Assembly (NCBI GenBank): GCA_910584245.1
Contig: CAJTZF010000008.1
Location: forward strand, 47,125 to 111,124
Direction of reading: 5' to 3'
Length of the DNA stretch: 64,000 nt
Source: an uncultured Eubacterium sp.
GTDB taxonomy: Bacteria; Bacillota; Clostridia; Lachnospirales; Lachnospiraceae
The translations under genes were made by a program, and so were the position numbers. Every line of letters starts with the position of its first letter. Within the stretch, counting starts at the first letter, position 1. Under the pieces are notes generated by a model that ran no database searches, had not been told where the DNA came from, and saw only the letters and a list, made by a program, of their open reading frames with translations. This document shows, piece by piece, positions 1 through 8,751 of this stretch.

Positions 1-1893
1 AAACTCTGAAGTCTCTTCCCTAAAACGGCCCGAAATATTTTTGCGGACAAAATGGCCGTCCTCATCAAGTGCCTCATTTGCCTGCGCTACGTGGTATCTG
101 TCCTCTTCGTCGGCAGTCATGTATACTACTTCATCTGTTACGCGCGGATTTTCCTTATCGCTCCGATCTACCTTCCGGTATGGAGCTTCAATGAATCCAT
201 ATTCATTTATTCTCGCATAAGAAGCGAGAGAGTTAATCAAACCGATGTTCGGACCTTCCGGCGTCTCAATCGGACACATTCTTCCGTAGTGGGAATAGTG
301 GACGTCACGCACCTCAAATCCTGCGCGGTCTCTGGAAAGACCACCAGGACCAAGAGCGGAAAGACGTCTCTTATGCGTCAGCTCGGAAAGAGGGTTGTTC
401 TGGTCCATAAACTGAGAAAGCTGGGAACTTCCAAAAAACTCTTTCACCGCAGCAGTGACGGGTTTAATATTAATCAACGACTGTGCAGAAATGGTAGCCA
501 CATCCTGTGTTGTCATCCGCTCGCGGACAACTCTCTCCATCCGGGACAAACCGATCCGGTACTGGTTCTGAAGAAGTTCGCCAACAGCACGGATACGTCG
601 ATTGCCTAAGTGATCAATATCATCGTCGTTTCCTACCCTGTATTCTAAGTGCATATTATAATTGATTGAAGCAAAAATGTCTTCTTTTGTAATATGTTTT
701 GGTATCAAATCCGGTATGTTCTTTTTTATTGCTTCAAATCTTTCTTCCTCCGTGGAAAACTCATCCAGAATCTCTTTCAGACGTGGATAATAGACTTCCT
801 CGGTCACACCTAATTTCTTTTTATCTGCATTTGGCAAAAATGCATGCAAATCAACCATCATATTGGAGAGTATTTTTACTATCCGTTCTTCTGTCTGGAC
901 ATTCACATAAGGAACGGCCGTATTCTGGATTTCTATAGCCTTTTCCTCCGAAATTACCTCTCCGGCCTCAGCGATAACTTCGCCTGTTGCCGCATCTACC
1001 ACATCTTCTGCCAGAGTAAAACCTGTAATGCGGTTGCGGAACGCAAGCTTTTTATTGAACTTATAACGCCCAACCTTTGCCAAATCATAGCGCTTAACGT
1101 CAAAAAACATACTATTTATAAGGCTCTCAGCGCTATCTACTGACAATGGCTCACCTGGACGGAGTTTTTTGTATAATTCAAGAAGACCATCCTGATAATT
1201 TTCTGACGCATCCTTCGTAAAGCTTGCCACAATTTTTGGCTCCTCACCAAACAAATCAAGTATTTCCTGATTTGTCCCAATACCAAGGGCACGGATCAAA
1301 ACTGTGATCGGCACCTTTCGGTTCCGGTCGACGCGCACATAAAATATATCATTTGAATCCGTCTCATATTCCAACCAGGCACCCCGGTTTGGAATCACTG
1401 TCGCAGAATACAGCTCCTTACCAAGCTTGTCATGGGAAATTCCATAATAAATACCTGGAGAACGTACAAGCTGGCTTACGATAACACGCTCGGCGCCATT
1501 GATTACAAATGTGCCTGTCTCAGTCATAAGCGGCAGATCTCCCATGAATATATCATGTTCACTAATCTCTTCTGTTTCTTTATTATGAAGCCTTACTTTT
1601 ACCTTTAGCGGCGCTGCGTATGTCGTATCGCGTTCTTTGCAGGCTTCTATTGAATATTTCACATCATCTCTGCACAGCTCGAAACTTACAAATTCAAGGC
1701 TGAGATTACCATTGTAATCAGAAATCGGGGAAATATCTCGAAAAACTTCATTTAAACCTTCTTCTAAAAACCACTTGTATGAATCTGTCTGAACTGCAAT
1801 CAGATTTGGCATCTCCAGCACTTCTTTTTGTTTTGAGTAGCTCATTCTGACGCCTTTTCCCACGTGGACAGGACGTATTCTGTTTTTCTCCAT
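1..1893 (-). CDS. rpoB: DNA-directed RNA polymerase beta subunit (5' half, runs off window)
   Basis: This is the N-terminal 631 residues of the RNA polymerase beta subunit; the gene continues beyond position 1, so about half of a typical clostridial RpoB is visible. The start is the ATG at 1891-1893, giving MEKNRIRPVHVGKG, preceded by an AAGGAGTG-type Shine-Dalgarno. The rifampicin-binding region lies near residues 490-525 and reads FMDQNNPLSELTHKRRLSAL. The residues equivalent to E. coli Q513, D516, H526 and S531 are all present, so no classical rifampicin-resistance change is seen. The invariant IETPEGPNIGLI block follows. The upstream neighbour is a fumarase gene rather than rplL, so rpoB appears to have its own promoter. 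rpoC is expected beyond the left edge. Confidence 0.97.
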   Translation of the reverse strand, partial: MEKNRIRPVHVGKGVRMSYSKQKEVLEMPNLIAVQTDSYKWFLEEGLNEVFRDISPISDYNGNLSLEFVSFELCRDDVKYSIEACKERDTTYAAPLKVKVRLHNKETEEISEHDIFMGDLPLMTETGTFVINGAERVIVSQLVRSPGIYYGISHDKLGKELYSATVIPNRGAWLEYETDSNDIFYVRVDRNRKVPITVLIRALGIGTNQEILDLFGEEPKIVASFTKDASENYQDGLLELYKKLRPGEPLSVDSAESLINSMFFDVKRYDLAKVGRYKFNKKLAFRNRITGFTLAEDVVDAATGEVIAEAGEVISEEKAIEIQNTAVPYVNVQTEERIVKILSNMMVDLHAFLPNADKKKLGVTEEVYYPRLKEILDEFSTEEERFEAIKKNIPDLIPKHITKEDIFASINYNMHLEYRVGNDDDIDHLGNRRIRAVGELLQNQYRIGLSRMERVVRERMTTQDVATISAQSLINIKPVTAAVKEFFGSSQLSQFMDQNNPLSELTHKRRLSALGPGGLSRDRAGFEVRDVHYSHYGRMCPIETPEGPNIGLINSLASYARINEYGFIEAPYRKVDRSDKENPRVTDEVVYMTADEEDRYHVAQANEALDEDGHFVRKNISGRFREETSEF

Positions 1894-1987
1894 CGATGAT
1901 TTCACTCCTTGTTTTTTTTACAGAACTGTGTTATAATAAAGCAAACTAGGAATATTGTCCCTAATTTATCACAATACTGTATATTCC

Positions 1988-2016
1988 ATCTTACCACAGT
2001 TGTAGAGCAGTGTCAA
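1988..2016 (-). promoter_or_regulatory. rpoB promoter
   Basis: On the minus strand TTGACA (2011-2016) is followed by a 17-base spacer and TAAGAT (1988-1993), about 95 bases before the rpoB start. It is a good sigma-A-type promoter and supports separate transcription of rpoB from the upstream gene. Confidence 0.6.
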
Positions 2017-2030
2017 TAAGAAATTGACAC
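2010..2030. repeat. perfect 8-bp inverted repeat overlapping the rpoB -35 box
   Basis: GTGTCAAT (2010-2017) and ATTGACAC (2023-2030) form a perfect inverted repeat with a 5-base centre, followed on the plus strand by six T. The left arm contains the rpoB -35 hexamer. It could be an operator, or a weak terminator for plus-strand transcription, although no plus-strand gene ends here. Confidence 0.4.
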
Positions 2031-2045
2031 TTTTTTCAAATTTGT

Positions 2046-2573
2046 CTACTTTTTATAAAGATCATTTCCCTCACAGTCAATAACAGTAATAACCGGAAGA
2101 TTTTCAACCTCCAACTTTCGGATCGCTTCCGTCCCTAAATCCGCATACGCTATGATTTCACTTTTTTTAATACACTGTGACAAAAGAGCTCCCGCGCCTC
2201 CTACAGCGGCAAAGTACACAGCTGTATTTTTTTTCATAGAATCTATTACATCATCACTTCGCCTGCCCTTTCCAATCATTCCCTTTAATCCGAGATCTAA
2301 AAGAACCGGTGTGTACTTGTCCATACGGCTGCTCGTCGTCGGTCCTGCAGATCCAATCACCTGTCCTTCACGGCTTGGTGTGGGGCCAAGATAGTAAATA
2401 GTCTCATTTCTTATATCAAAGGGAATTTCCTGTCCCTTTTCTAAACACTCCGTCATTCTTTTGTGGGCAGCATCCCTGGCTGTGTATATCGTTCCCGAAA
2501 GATATACGTAATCCCCTGACTTTAAATCCCTGACTTTCTCTTCCGTTAAGGGTGTACAAATATACTTATCCAT
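2046..2573 (-). CDS. fumB: class I (Fe-S) fumarate hydratase, beta (C-terminal) subunit
   Basis: This 175-residue protein is the small subunit of the two-part, oxygen-sensitive [4Fe-4S] fumarase/tartrate dehydratase family (TtdB-like). The enzyme interconverts fumarate and malate in the cytoplasm. Diagnostic segments are GTIYTARDAAHKRM near the N-terminus, the active-site stretch IGSAGPTTSSRMD and GMIGKGRRSDDV. The start is the ATG at 2571-2573 (MDKYICTPL), which has AGAGGATAAAA in front; an upstream in-frame start would add ten residues without a better ribosome site. The partner alpha subunit is on the same strand at 3394-4236 but is separated by two opposite-strand genes, which is unusual. 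The pair must still assemble for activity. Confidence 0.92.
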   Translation of the reverse strand: MDKYICTPLTEEKVRDLKSGDYVYLSGTIYTARDAAHKRMTECLEKGQEIPFDIRNETIYYLGPTPSREGQVIGSAGPTTSSRMDKYTPVLLDLGLKGMIGKGRRSDDVIDSMKKNTAVYFAAVGGAGALLSQCIKKSEIIAYADLGTEAIRKLEVENLPVITVIDCEGNDLYKK

Positions 2574-2631
2574 TTTTATCCTCTTTTCTGCGCATAACGC
2601 CAAATTTAATGCAAATATTTTTTGTGAACAA

Positions 2632-2660
2632 TTGACGAACTACATGAATTATGTTAAAAT
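2632..2660 (+). promoter_or_regulatory. promoter of the DUF4234-DUF2752 pair
   Basis: TTGACG (2632-2637), a 17-base spacer and TAAAAT (2655-2660) lie 38 bases before the DUF4234 start, which has the strong ribosome site AGGAGG at 2681-2686. Confidence 0.65.
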
Positions 2661-2697
2661 TAGTTAAAGTTTTTTATAAAAGGAGGTTTTATCAAAA

Positions 2698-3042
2698 ATG
2701 CTGAAAAGTAGGAATATTGCACTTTGTATCATTCTTTCTATTGTAACTTGCGGTATCTACATGTGGTACTGGATAGTTGTCCTTACAGATGATACAAACC
2801 AAATTGCAGGAGAGCCGGGAGATACTTCAGGTGTCATGGCCTTAGTGTTGTCAATTGTCACATGCGGGATCTATGGTATGTATTGGGCATACAAACGCGG
2901 TGAAAAAATCGACAAGGCTCATCAAAACCGCGGTGAGGCCGCCTCAAACGGCGGAGTTCTGTATCTGATTTTGTACATATTTGGAGGTATTATTGCTCTC
3001 GCTCTGATTCAGAATGAGGTCAATAAATTTGCAGATGTGTAA
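2698..3042 (+). CDS. DUF4234 family membrane protein
   Basis: This 114-residue integral membrane protein has an internal duplication: the signature SIVTCGIYxxYW occurs near residues 14-25 and again near 52-63. This is typical of DUF4234, a family of unknown function found in Firmicutes. A third hydrophobic segment (VLYLILYIFGGIIALALI) lies near the C-terminus. It has its own promoter and a strong AGGAGG ribosome site. Its end overlaps the start of the following DUF2752 gene, so the two are probably co-expressed. Both run opposite to, and sit between, the fumarase genes. Confidence 0.85.
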   Translation: MLKSRNIALCIILSIVTCGIYMWYWIVVLTDDTNQIAGEPGDTSGVMALVLSIVTCGIYGMYWAYKRGEKIDKAHQNRGEAASNGGVLYLILYIFGGIIALALIQNEVNKFADV

Positions 3043-3391
3043 AAAGCAGAAAGCAATCGCTCTTATTTTACTGTTAGGTTTCATTTATGCAGTCATAGTA
3101 CGGTATACATCTTTTTGTATACCGTGCTTTTTTCAAACATTGACCGGACTAAAATGTCCTGGCTGCGGTATTACTCATTTTTTCTTATCCATAATGAAAC
3201 TTGATTTTTACAATGCATACCTCGCAAACCGCTTTCTTTTTATAACCTCTCCTATTTTAGCATTTCTTTTGATTATAAACCTGTTTTTCGATAAAGATGT
3301 TTATGCAAAACCCATTTATAAATGGCTGGCTATTATTTATGCCATAAGTCTTTTTATTTGGGGAATCGCACGAAATATTCTGAATATCTGA
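3035..3391 (+). CDS. DUF2752 family membrane protein
   Basis: This protein of about 118 residues has three hydrophobic segments and the DUF2752 signature CPGCGITHFFLSIMKLDFYNA, in which CPxCG is followed by a polar-hydrophobic helix. Function is unknown; the family is often found beside DUF4234-type proteins. The ATG at 3035 gives MCKKQKAIALI; an ATG at 3014 would add seven residues but would lie further inside the upstream gene. The gene overlaps DUF4234 by 8 bases. It ends 2 bases before the convergent fumarase alpha gene, with no obvious terminator between. Confidence 0.8.
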   Translation: MCKKQKAIALILLLGFIYAVIVRYTSFCIPCFFQTLTGLKCPGCGITHFFLSIMKLDFYNAYLANRFLFITSPILAFLLIINLFFDKDVYAKPIYKWLAIIYAISLFIWGIARNILNI

Positions 3392-3393
3392 TC

Positions 3394-4236
3394 TTACTCA
3401 TATCTTCGAATATGCCGGTTGACATGACAACAAATATTAATCGCTACCGGCAATCCGGCGATATGAGTTGGATAAGTTTCAATATTCACTCCAAGAGCCG
3501 TCACTTTTCCTCCAAGTCCTCCCGGTCCAATTCCAAGATCATTAATTTTTTGAAGCATTTCCTCTTCAAGTTCTTTCACATATGGAATTTCTGAACTGCT
3601 ATTTAACTCTCTCGTCAATGCTTTCTTAGCCAGAAGAGCACATTTTTCAAAAGTACCTCCAATACCCACTCCAACTACGATAGGGGGACAGGCATTCGGA
3701 CCTGCAAGCTTTACTGTCTCAAGTATTGCTTCTTTAATTCCCTCTATCCCGTCTGCCGGCTTAAGCATATACAACCTGCTCATATTCTCACTTCCGAACC
3801 CCTTTGGCGCCACGGTAATTTCTACCTCATCTCCAGGTACAATTTCATAATGGATAATGCCGGGGGTATTATCATTCGTATTTATCCGTTCCACAGGGTC
3901 CTTTACTACCGACTTCCTTAGATAACCTTCCTCATATCCCTGGCGGATTCCTTCATTAACGGCATCCCCGATAAAACCTCCCTCAAAATGAACGTCCTGG
4001 CCTATTTTCATAAATACAACAGTCATACCAGTATCCTGGCAAATCGGTATAGACTGGTCTGCTGCAATCTCCATATTTTTCTCAAGCTGGCCAAGTATTT
4101 GCTTGCCCAGCTGAGATTCTTCCCTATCTTTTGCTTCTAAAATCGCTTCCTTTACATCATCGGAAAGTTTTATATTAACTTCCATGCACATCTCTTTGAC
4201 GGCCTGTGTAATTTTACTCGTTTGAACTGTTCTCAT
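3394..4236 (-). CDS. fumA: class I (Fe-S) fumarate hydratase, alpha (N-terminal) subunit
   Basis: This 280-residue protein is the cluster-binding subunit of the two-part fumarase/tartrate dehydratase family (TtdA-like). The three cysteines expected to ligate the [4Fe-4S] cluster are visible: C66 in CQDTG, C183 in NACPP and C270 in CCHVNRH. The start is the ATG at 4234-4236 (MRTVQTSKIT), preceded by AGAGGATACCG. It lies inside the end of gyrA and overlaps it by 23 bases, so the gene is probably translated from the gyrBA transcript. The usual arrangement has the beta subunit immediately downstream; here two opposite-strand genes intervene before it. Confidence 0.93.
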   Translation of the reverse strand: MRTVQTSKITQAVKEMCMEVNIKLSDDVKEAILEAKDREESQLGKQILGQLEKNMEIAADQSIPICQDTGMTVVFMKIGQDVHFEGGFIGDAVNEGIRQGYEEGYLRKSVVKDPVERINTNDNTPGIIHYEIVPGDEVEITVAPKGFGSENMSRLYMLKPADGIEGIKEAILETVKLAGPNACPPIVVGVGIGGTFEKCALLAKKALTRELNSSSEIPYVKELEEEMLQKINDLGIGPGGLGGKVTALGVNIETYPTHIAGLPVAINICCHVNRHIRRYE

Positions 4237-6769
4237 CGGTATCCTCTGGCTCCTTCTCCATTTTTTGCGAAAGATCATCTTCCTTTTCAGAAGAATCATT
4301 TTCTTCTTTTCTCACTTTAGCAATACTTGCCACTACGATATCCTTTGAACTATCCAGATTCATAAGTTTAACTCCCGAAGTGACACGGCCCCGCACCGAA
4401 ATTCCACTCACTTCAATACGAATAATAATTCCCTCATTTGTAATAAGCATCACTTCCTGATCCTCATGGACAACTTTGGCAGCCACGACAAACCCTGTTT
4501 TTTCAGTAATCTTATAACATTTGACACCTTTGCCGCCTCGGTGCTGAACTCCAAATTCATGGATATCTGTTCGCTTTCCTAACCCGTATTCTGATACAAG
4601 AAGCAGTTCCTCACCTTGGCTGTCCAGCTGCATCCCCACCACTTCATCATCAAATGCGAGATTCATCCCCCTTACGCCAATAGAATTCCGTCCTGTCGGC
4701 CGGACATCTTCCTCCTTAAACTGAATACACTGTCCCTGTTTCGTTACAAGAAGGATACATTTTTTATTATCCGTAACCTTCACTTCAATTAAGTCGTCAT
4801 CTTCCCTGAGATTAATTGCTTGCAGGCCTGATTTACGTATATTTTTGTACTCTGCCACCGAAGTTTTCTTTACCAGTCCATGTTTTGTCGCCATAAACAA
4901 GTATGTATTTTCATCAAAATTTTTCATCGCGATTACGGCTGTAATTTTCTCTTCCGGCAAAAGCTGCAGAAGATTCACAATTGCAGTCCCTCTGCTTGTC
5001 CTTCCCGATTCCGGTATTTCGTAAGCTTTAATACGATATACGCGCCCTTTATTCGTGAAAAACATCAAATAATGGTGCGTAGTGGCCATAAACAAATCTT
5101 CGATATAATCATCATCAATTGTCTGTATGCCTTTAATCCCTTTTCCGCCCCGGTGCTGGCTCTTGAAATTGTCAATCGTCATTCGTTTGATGTATCCCAT
5201 ATGTGTAAGAGTAATTACTGTATTTTCTACAGGAATAAGATCTTCCATAGAGATATCAAACTCATCAAAACCAATCGCAGTACGGCGCTCATCGCCATAT
5301 TTATTTGCAATTGCACTTATTTCTTCTCTAATAACACCGAGAAGCAGTTTCCGGTCAGCTAAAATAGCCTTATATTCTCCAATTCTAACCATCAATTCAT
5401 CAAATTCTTTTTCAAGTCTCTCCCGCTCTAAACCTGTCAGTGCACGTAAACGCATATCTACAATGGCCTGCGCCTGCACATCATCCAGCTCAAAGCGTTC
5501 GATCAGGCGTTCTTTCGCAATCGGCGTACTCGCTGATCCCCGAATAATTTTTATAACTTCATCAATATAATCCAGGGCAATAAGCAACCCTTTTAAAATA
5601 TGCGCCCGCTCTTCTGCTTTATTTAAATCATATTTCGTACGCCGGGTAACAACATCCTCCTGGTGCTCTAAATAATGCTTGAGCATCTGCTGGATGTTCA
5701 TAAGGACTGGCTCATTATTTACAAGTGCCAGCATATTTACACCAAAGGTGTCCTGCATCTGGGTATGTTTATAGAGCTGGTTTAATACCACATTTGGATT
5801 GACATCCTTTCGAAGCTCGATGCATATACGCATTCCTTCACGGTTGGACTCGTCGCGGAGTTCCGTTATGCCATCTACCCGTTTTTCCTTATGAAGATCC
5901 GCAATTTTTTCTATTAAGCGCGCTTTATTTACCATGTAAGGAAGCTCTGTCACGATAATGCGGTTTTTTCCATTTGCCATCGGCTCAATGTTGGTGACAG
6001 CGCGCACACGTATTTTTCCATGCCCGGTGCGGTATGCTTCTTCAATTCCCCGTTTTCCCAAAATAGTAGCGCCAGTAGGGAAATCCGGCCCCTTTACAAT
6101 ATCTATAATTTCATCTATTGTAGTATCCCGGTCTTCCTCCACGATATTATCTATAATTTTGACAACCCCATTTACCACCTCACGGAGATTATGAGGAGGA
6201 ATATTGGTAGCCATGCCGACAGCAATTCCGGATGTTCCATTTACGAGCAAATTCGGATATCTGGAAGGAAGAACGACAGGTTCTTTTTCTGTCTCGTCAA
6301 AGTTAGGAACGAAATCAACTGTATTCTTGTTAATATCAGAAAGCATCTCCATAGATATTTTACTTAGACGTGCTTCCGTATATCTCATGGCCGCTGCGCC
6401 ATCCCCATCCACAGAACCGAAATTTCCATGGCCATCAACAAGTGGATAACGTGTTGACCACTCCTGCGCCATATTGACAAGCGCCCCATAAATTGAACTG
6501 TCACCGTGAGGATGATATTTACCCATCGTATCCCCGACAATACGCGCACATTTACGATGTGGTTTGTCTGGTCCGTTATTTAGCTCAATCATTGCGTATA
6601 AAATACGGCGCTGAACAGGCTTCAGACCATCCCGCACATCAGGAAGCGCTCTGGATGCAATAACTGACATGGCATATTCGATATAGGAATTTTCCATGGT
6701 TTTTCTCAGGTCAACCGGTTTAATGTCATCCATAAAACCTCTGTCTTTGTCAAAAATATTTTCATCCAT
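4214..6769 (-). CDS. gyrA: DNA gyrase subunit A
   Basis: This 851-residue subunit breaks and rejoins DNA in the GyrA2B2 complex, with GyrB supplying ATP hydrolysis. The catalytic tyrosine is Y130 in AAAMRYTEARL. The quinolone-determining region reads HPHGDSSIYGAL: the serine equivalent to E. coli S83 is present (S91), but the position equivalent to D87 is glycine (G95). The C-terminal wrapping domain has two GyrA-box-like motifs, QHRGGKG, one near residue 535 and one near 750. The protein ends in an acidic, Ser/Glu-rich tail. The start ATG follows AAAGGAA, 17 bases after gyrB, so the two form an operon. Its last 23 bases overlap the fumarase alpha start. Confidence 0.98.
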   Translation of the reverse strand: MDENIFDKDRGFMDDIKPVDLRKTMENSYIEYAMSVIASRALPDVRDGLKPVQRRILYAMIELNNGPDKPHRKCARIVGDTMGKYHPHGDSSIYGALVNMAQEWSTRYPLVDGHGNFGSVDGDGAAAMRYTEARLSKISMEMLSDINKNTVDFVPNFDETEKEPVVLPSRYPNLLVNGTSGIAVGMATNIPPHNLREVVNGVVKIIDNIVEEDRDTTIDEIIDIVKGPDFPTGATILGKRGIEEAYRTGHGKIRVRAVTNIEPMANGKNRIIVTELPYMVNKARLIEKIADLHKEKRVDGITELRDESNREGMRICIELRKDVNPNVVLNQLYKHTQMQDTFGVNMLALVNNEPVLMNIQQMLKHYLEHQEDVVTRRTKYDLNKAEERAHILKGLLIALDYIDEVIKIIRGSASTPIAKERLIERFELDDVQAQAIVDMRLRALTGLERERLEKEFDELMVRIGEYKAILADRKLLLGVIREEISAIANKYGDERRTAIGFDEFDISMEDLIPVENTVITLTHMGYIKRMTIDNFKSQHRGGKGIKGIQTIDDDYIEDLFMATTHHYLMFFTNKGRVYRIKAYEIPESGRTSRGTAIVNLLQLLPEEKITAVIAMKNFDENTYLFMATKHGLVKKTSVAEYKNIRKSGLQAINLREDDDLIEVKVTDNKKCILLVTKQGQCIQFKEEDVRPTGRNSIGVRGMNLAFDDEVVGMQLDSQGEELLLVSEYGLGKRTDIHEFGVQHRGGKGVKCYKITEKTGFVVAAKVVHEDQEVMLITNEGIIIRIEVSGISVRGRVTSGVKLMNLDSSKDIVVASIAKVRKEENDSSEKEDDLSQKMEKEPEDTDENSSNE

Positions 6770-6786
6770 GTTTTACGTTCCTTTCT

Positions 6787-8703
6787 CTAAATATCCAAAT
6801 TTTTTACAAACCTCGCATTTGCTTCTATAAATTCCCGCCGTGGCTCAACCTTATCCCCCATCAGTGTTGTAAATGTGAGATCAATTTCAGATGATTCATC
6901 TTCGTTCATCGTCACTTGAAGAAGAATTCTTTTCGCCGGATCCATCGTCGTATCCCAAAGCTGGTCTGCGTCCATCTCCCCGAGACCTTTATAACGCTGG
7001 ATATTGTTATTTCCATCTCTTCCAATCTCCTCCAGCTTCGCATTTAATTCCTCATCGCTGTAAACATAATAGGACTTTTTATTTTTCTCAATCCGGTAAA
7101 GCGGAGGCTGGGCAAGATATACATATCCTTCTTTAATGAGATTTGGCATAAACCGATACAAAAATGTGAGTAAAAGCGTAGCAATATGCGCACCATCCAC
7201 ATCGGCATCCGTCATAATTATTATTTTGTGGTAACGAAGCTTGTTAATATCAAAATCATCCGATATTCCCGTGCCAAAAGCAGTTATCATTGCCTTAATC
7301 TCGTTATTAATCAATATTTTATCAAGCCTTGATTTTTCTACATTTAAAATTTTTCCACGCAGTGGCAATATTGCCTGTGTTGCCCGGTCCCTGGCAGTTT
7401 TAGCGCTTCCACCTGCCGAATCTCCCTCCACAATATAAATCTCACAGTTTTCCGGATTCTTATCGCTGCAGTCAGCGAGCTTTCCAGGAAGGGAAGTACC
7501 CTCTAACGCCGTTTTTCTCCTTGTGAGATCTCTGGCATTTCTCGCTGCCTCTCTCGCCCGCTGGGCAAGAAGCGCCTTATCACAAATCTGCCTGGCAATC
7601 GTCGGATTTAATTCTAGGAATATCATAAGCTGCTCACTGACGATGCTGTCCACAGCACCTCTCGCCTCACTGTTTCCGAGCTTTTGCTTCGTCTGTCCTT
7701 CGAATTGTGGTTCGGGTATTTTGATACTTATGATTGCCGTCAAGCCTTCCCTTATATCATCACCGCTCAAATTCATATCATTTTCTTTCAACAATTTCTG
7801 GCTGCGCGCATAATCATTAAATGTTTTTGTCAATGCATTTTTGAACCCAGCCAGGTGCGTTCCGCCCTCCGGCGTCGTTATATTATTCACAAAACTATAA
7901 CAGTTATCAGAATAGGAATCGTTGTGCTGGAAAGCAACTTCCACAAACACGTCCCCTTTTTGTCCCTCACAGTAAATAATATCCTCATAGAGAGCATCTT
8001 TGTGGCGGTTCAAATACTCCACATACTCTTTGATACCACCCTCATAATAAAATGCTTCTTTGGTTGGCTCTTCCCGTCTCTCATCGTGCAGCACAATTTT
8101 AATGCCCTTTGTCAAAAACGCCATCTCGCGGAGACGATGCTTCAACGTATCGTAATCATATTCCGTCGTTTCAGTAAAAATCTGTTTATCCGGAAGAAAG
8201 GATACTTTAGATCCTCGCATATCCGTAGTGCCAATCTCTTTTAGATCATACATAATCTTTCCGCGCTCAAACCGCTGTTTATAAATTTTCCCATCCTGGC
8301 ATATTTCCACCTCAAGCCATTCCGAAAGCGCATTTACAACCGAAGCTCCCACTCCGTGGAGACCGCCGGATACTTTGTATCCGCCGCCACCGAACTTGCC
8401 GCCCGCATGGAGAACTGTAAACACAACTTCGACTGCTGGCCGGCCAGCTTTATGATTAATTCCAACCGGTATTCCCCGCCCGTTATCAATGACAGTAATC
8501 GAATTATCCTTATTGATATGTACATTTATGACATCGCAAAATCCTGCCAATGCCTCATCCACGGCATTGTCCACAATCTCATACACAAGATGGTGAAGTC
8601 CCCGTTCAGAAGTGCTCCCTATATACATACCAGGCCGTTTCCTGACTGCCTCTAGTCCTTCTAAAATCTGAATCTGGTCAGCGCCATACTCTATATTTTC
8701 CAT
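6787..8703 (-). CDS. gyrB: DNA gyrase subunit B
   Basis: This 638-residue ATPase subunit of gyrase has the GHKL ATP site (DNGRGIPVG and GGLHGVGASVVNALS), the transducer domain and the TOPRIM motif EGDSAGGSAK. These are followed by LPLRGKILNVEK and the metal-binding DADVDGAHI. The residue aligned with E. coli K447 is arginine, which is common outside enterobacteria. The length is typical of the Gram-positive short form. The start is the ATG at 8701-8703 with GAGGAGAAA in front. It lies 48 bases after recF, in the order recF-gyrB-gyrA. Confidence 0.98.
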   Translation of the reverse strand: MENIEYGADQIQILEGLEAVRKRPGMYIGSTSERGLHHLVYEIVDNAVDEALAGFCDVINVHINKDNSITVIDNGRGIPVGINHKAGRPAVEVVFTVLHAGGKFGGGGYKVSGGLHGVGASVVNALSEWLEVEICQDGKIYKQRFERGKIMYDLKEIGTTDMRGSKVSFLPDKQIFTETTEYDYDTLKHRLREMAFLTKGIKIVLHDERREEPTKEAFYYEGGIKEYVEYLNRHKDALYEDIIYCEGQKGDVFVEVAFQHNDSYSDNCYSFVNNITTPEGGTHLAGFKNALTKTFNDYARSQKLLKENDMNLSGDDIREGLTAIISIKIPEPQFEGQTKQKLGNSEARGAVDSIVSEQLMIFLELNPTIARQICDKALLAQRAREAARNARDLTRRKTALEGTSLPGKLADCSDKNPENCEIYIVEGDSAGGSAKTARDRATQAILPLRGKILNVEKSRLDKILINNEIKAMITAFGTGISDDFDINKLRYHKIIIMTDADVDGAHIATLLLTFLYRFMPNLIKEGYVYLAQPPLYRIEKNKKSYYVYSDEELNAKLEEIGRDGNNNIQRYKGLGEMDADQLWDTTMDPAKRILLQVTMNEDESSEIDLTFTTLMGDKVEPRREFIEANARFVKNLDI

Positions 8704-8751
8704 TTTCTCCTCGCATTCTGCCGCACACCGGCTCTTTCATTCTTTTCTACG

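Noticed and set aside
52..1143. Open frames on the plus strand in the first kilobase
   Set aside because: They lie opposite the clear rpoB coding sequence, have no ribosome sites and resemble no protein family.
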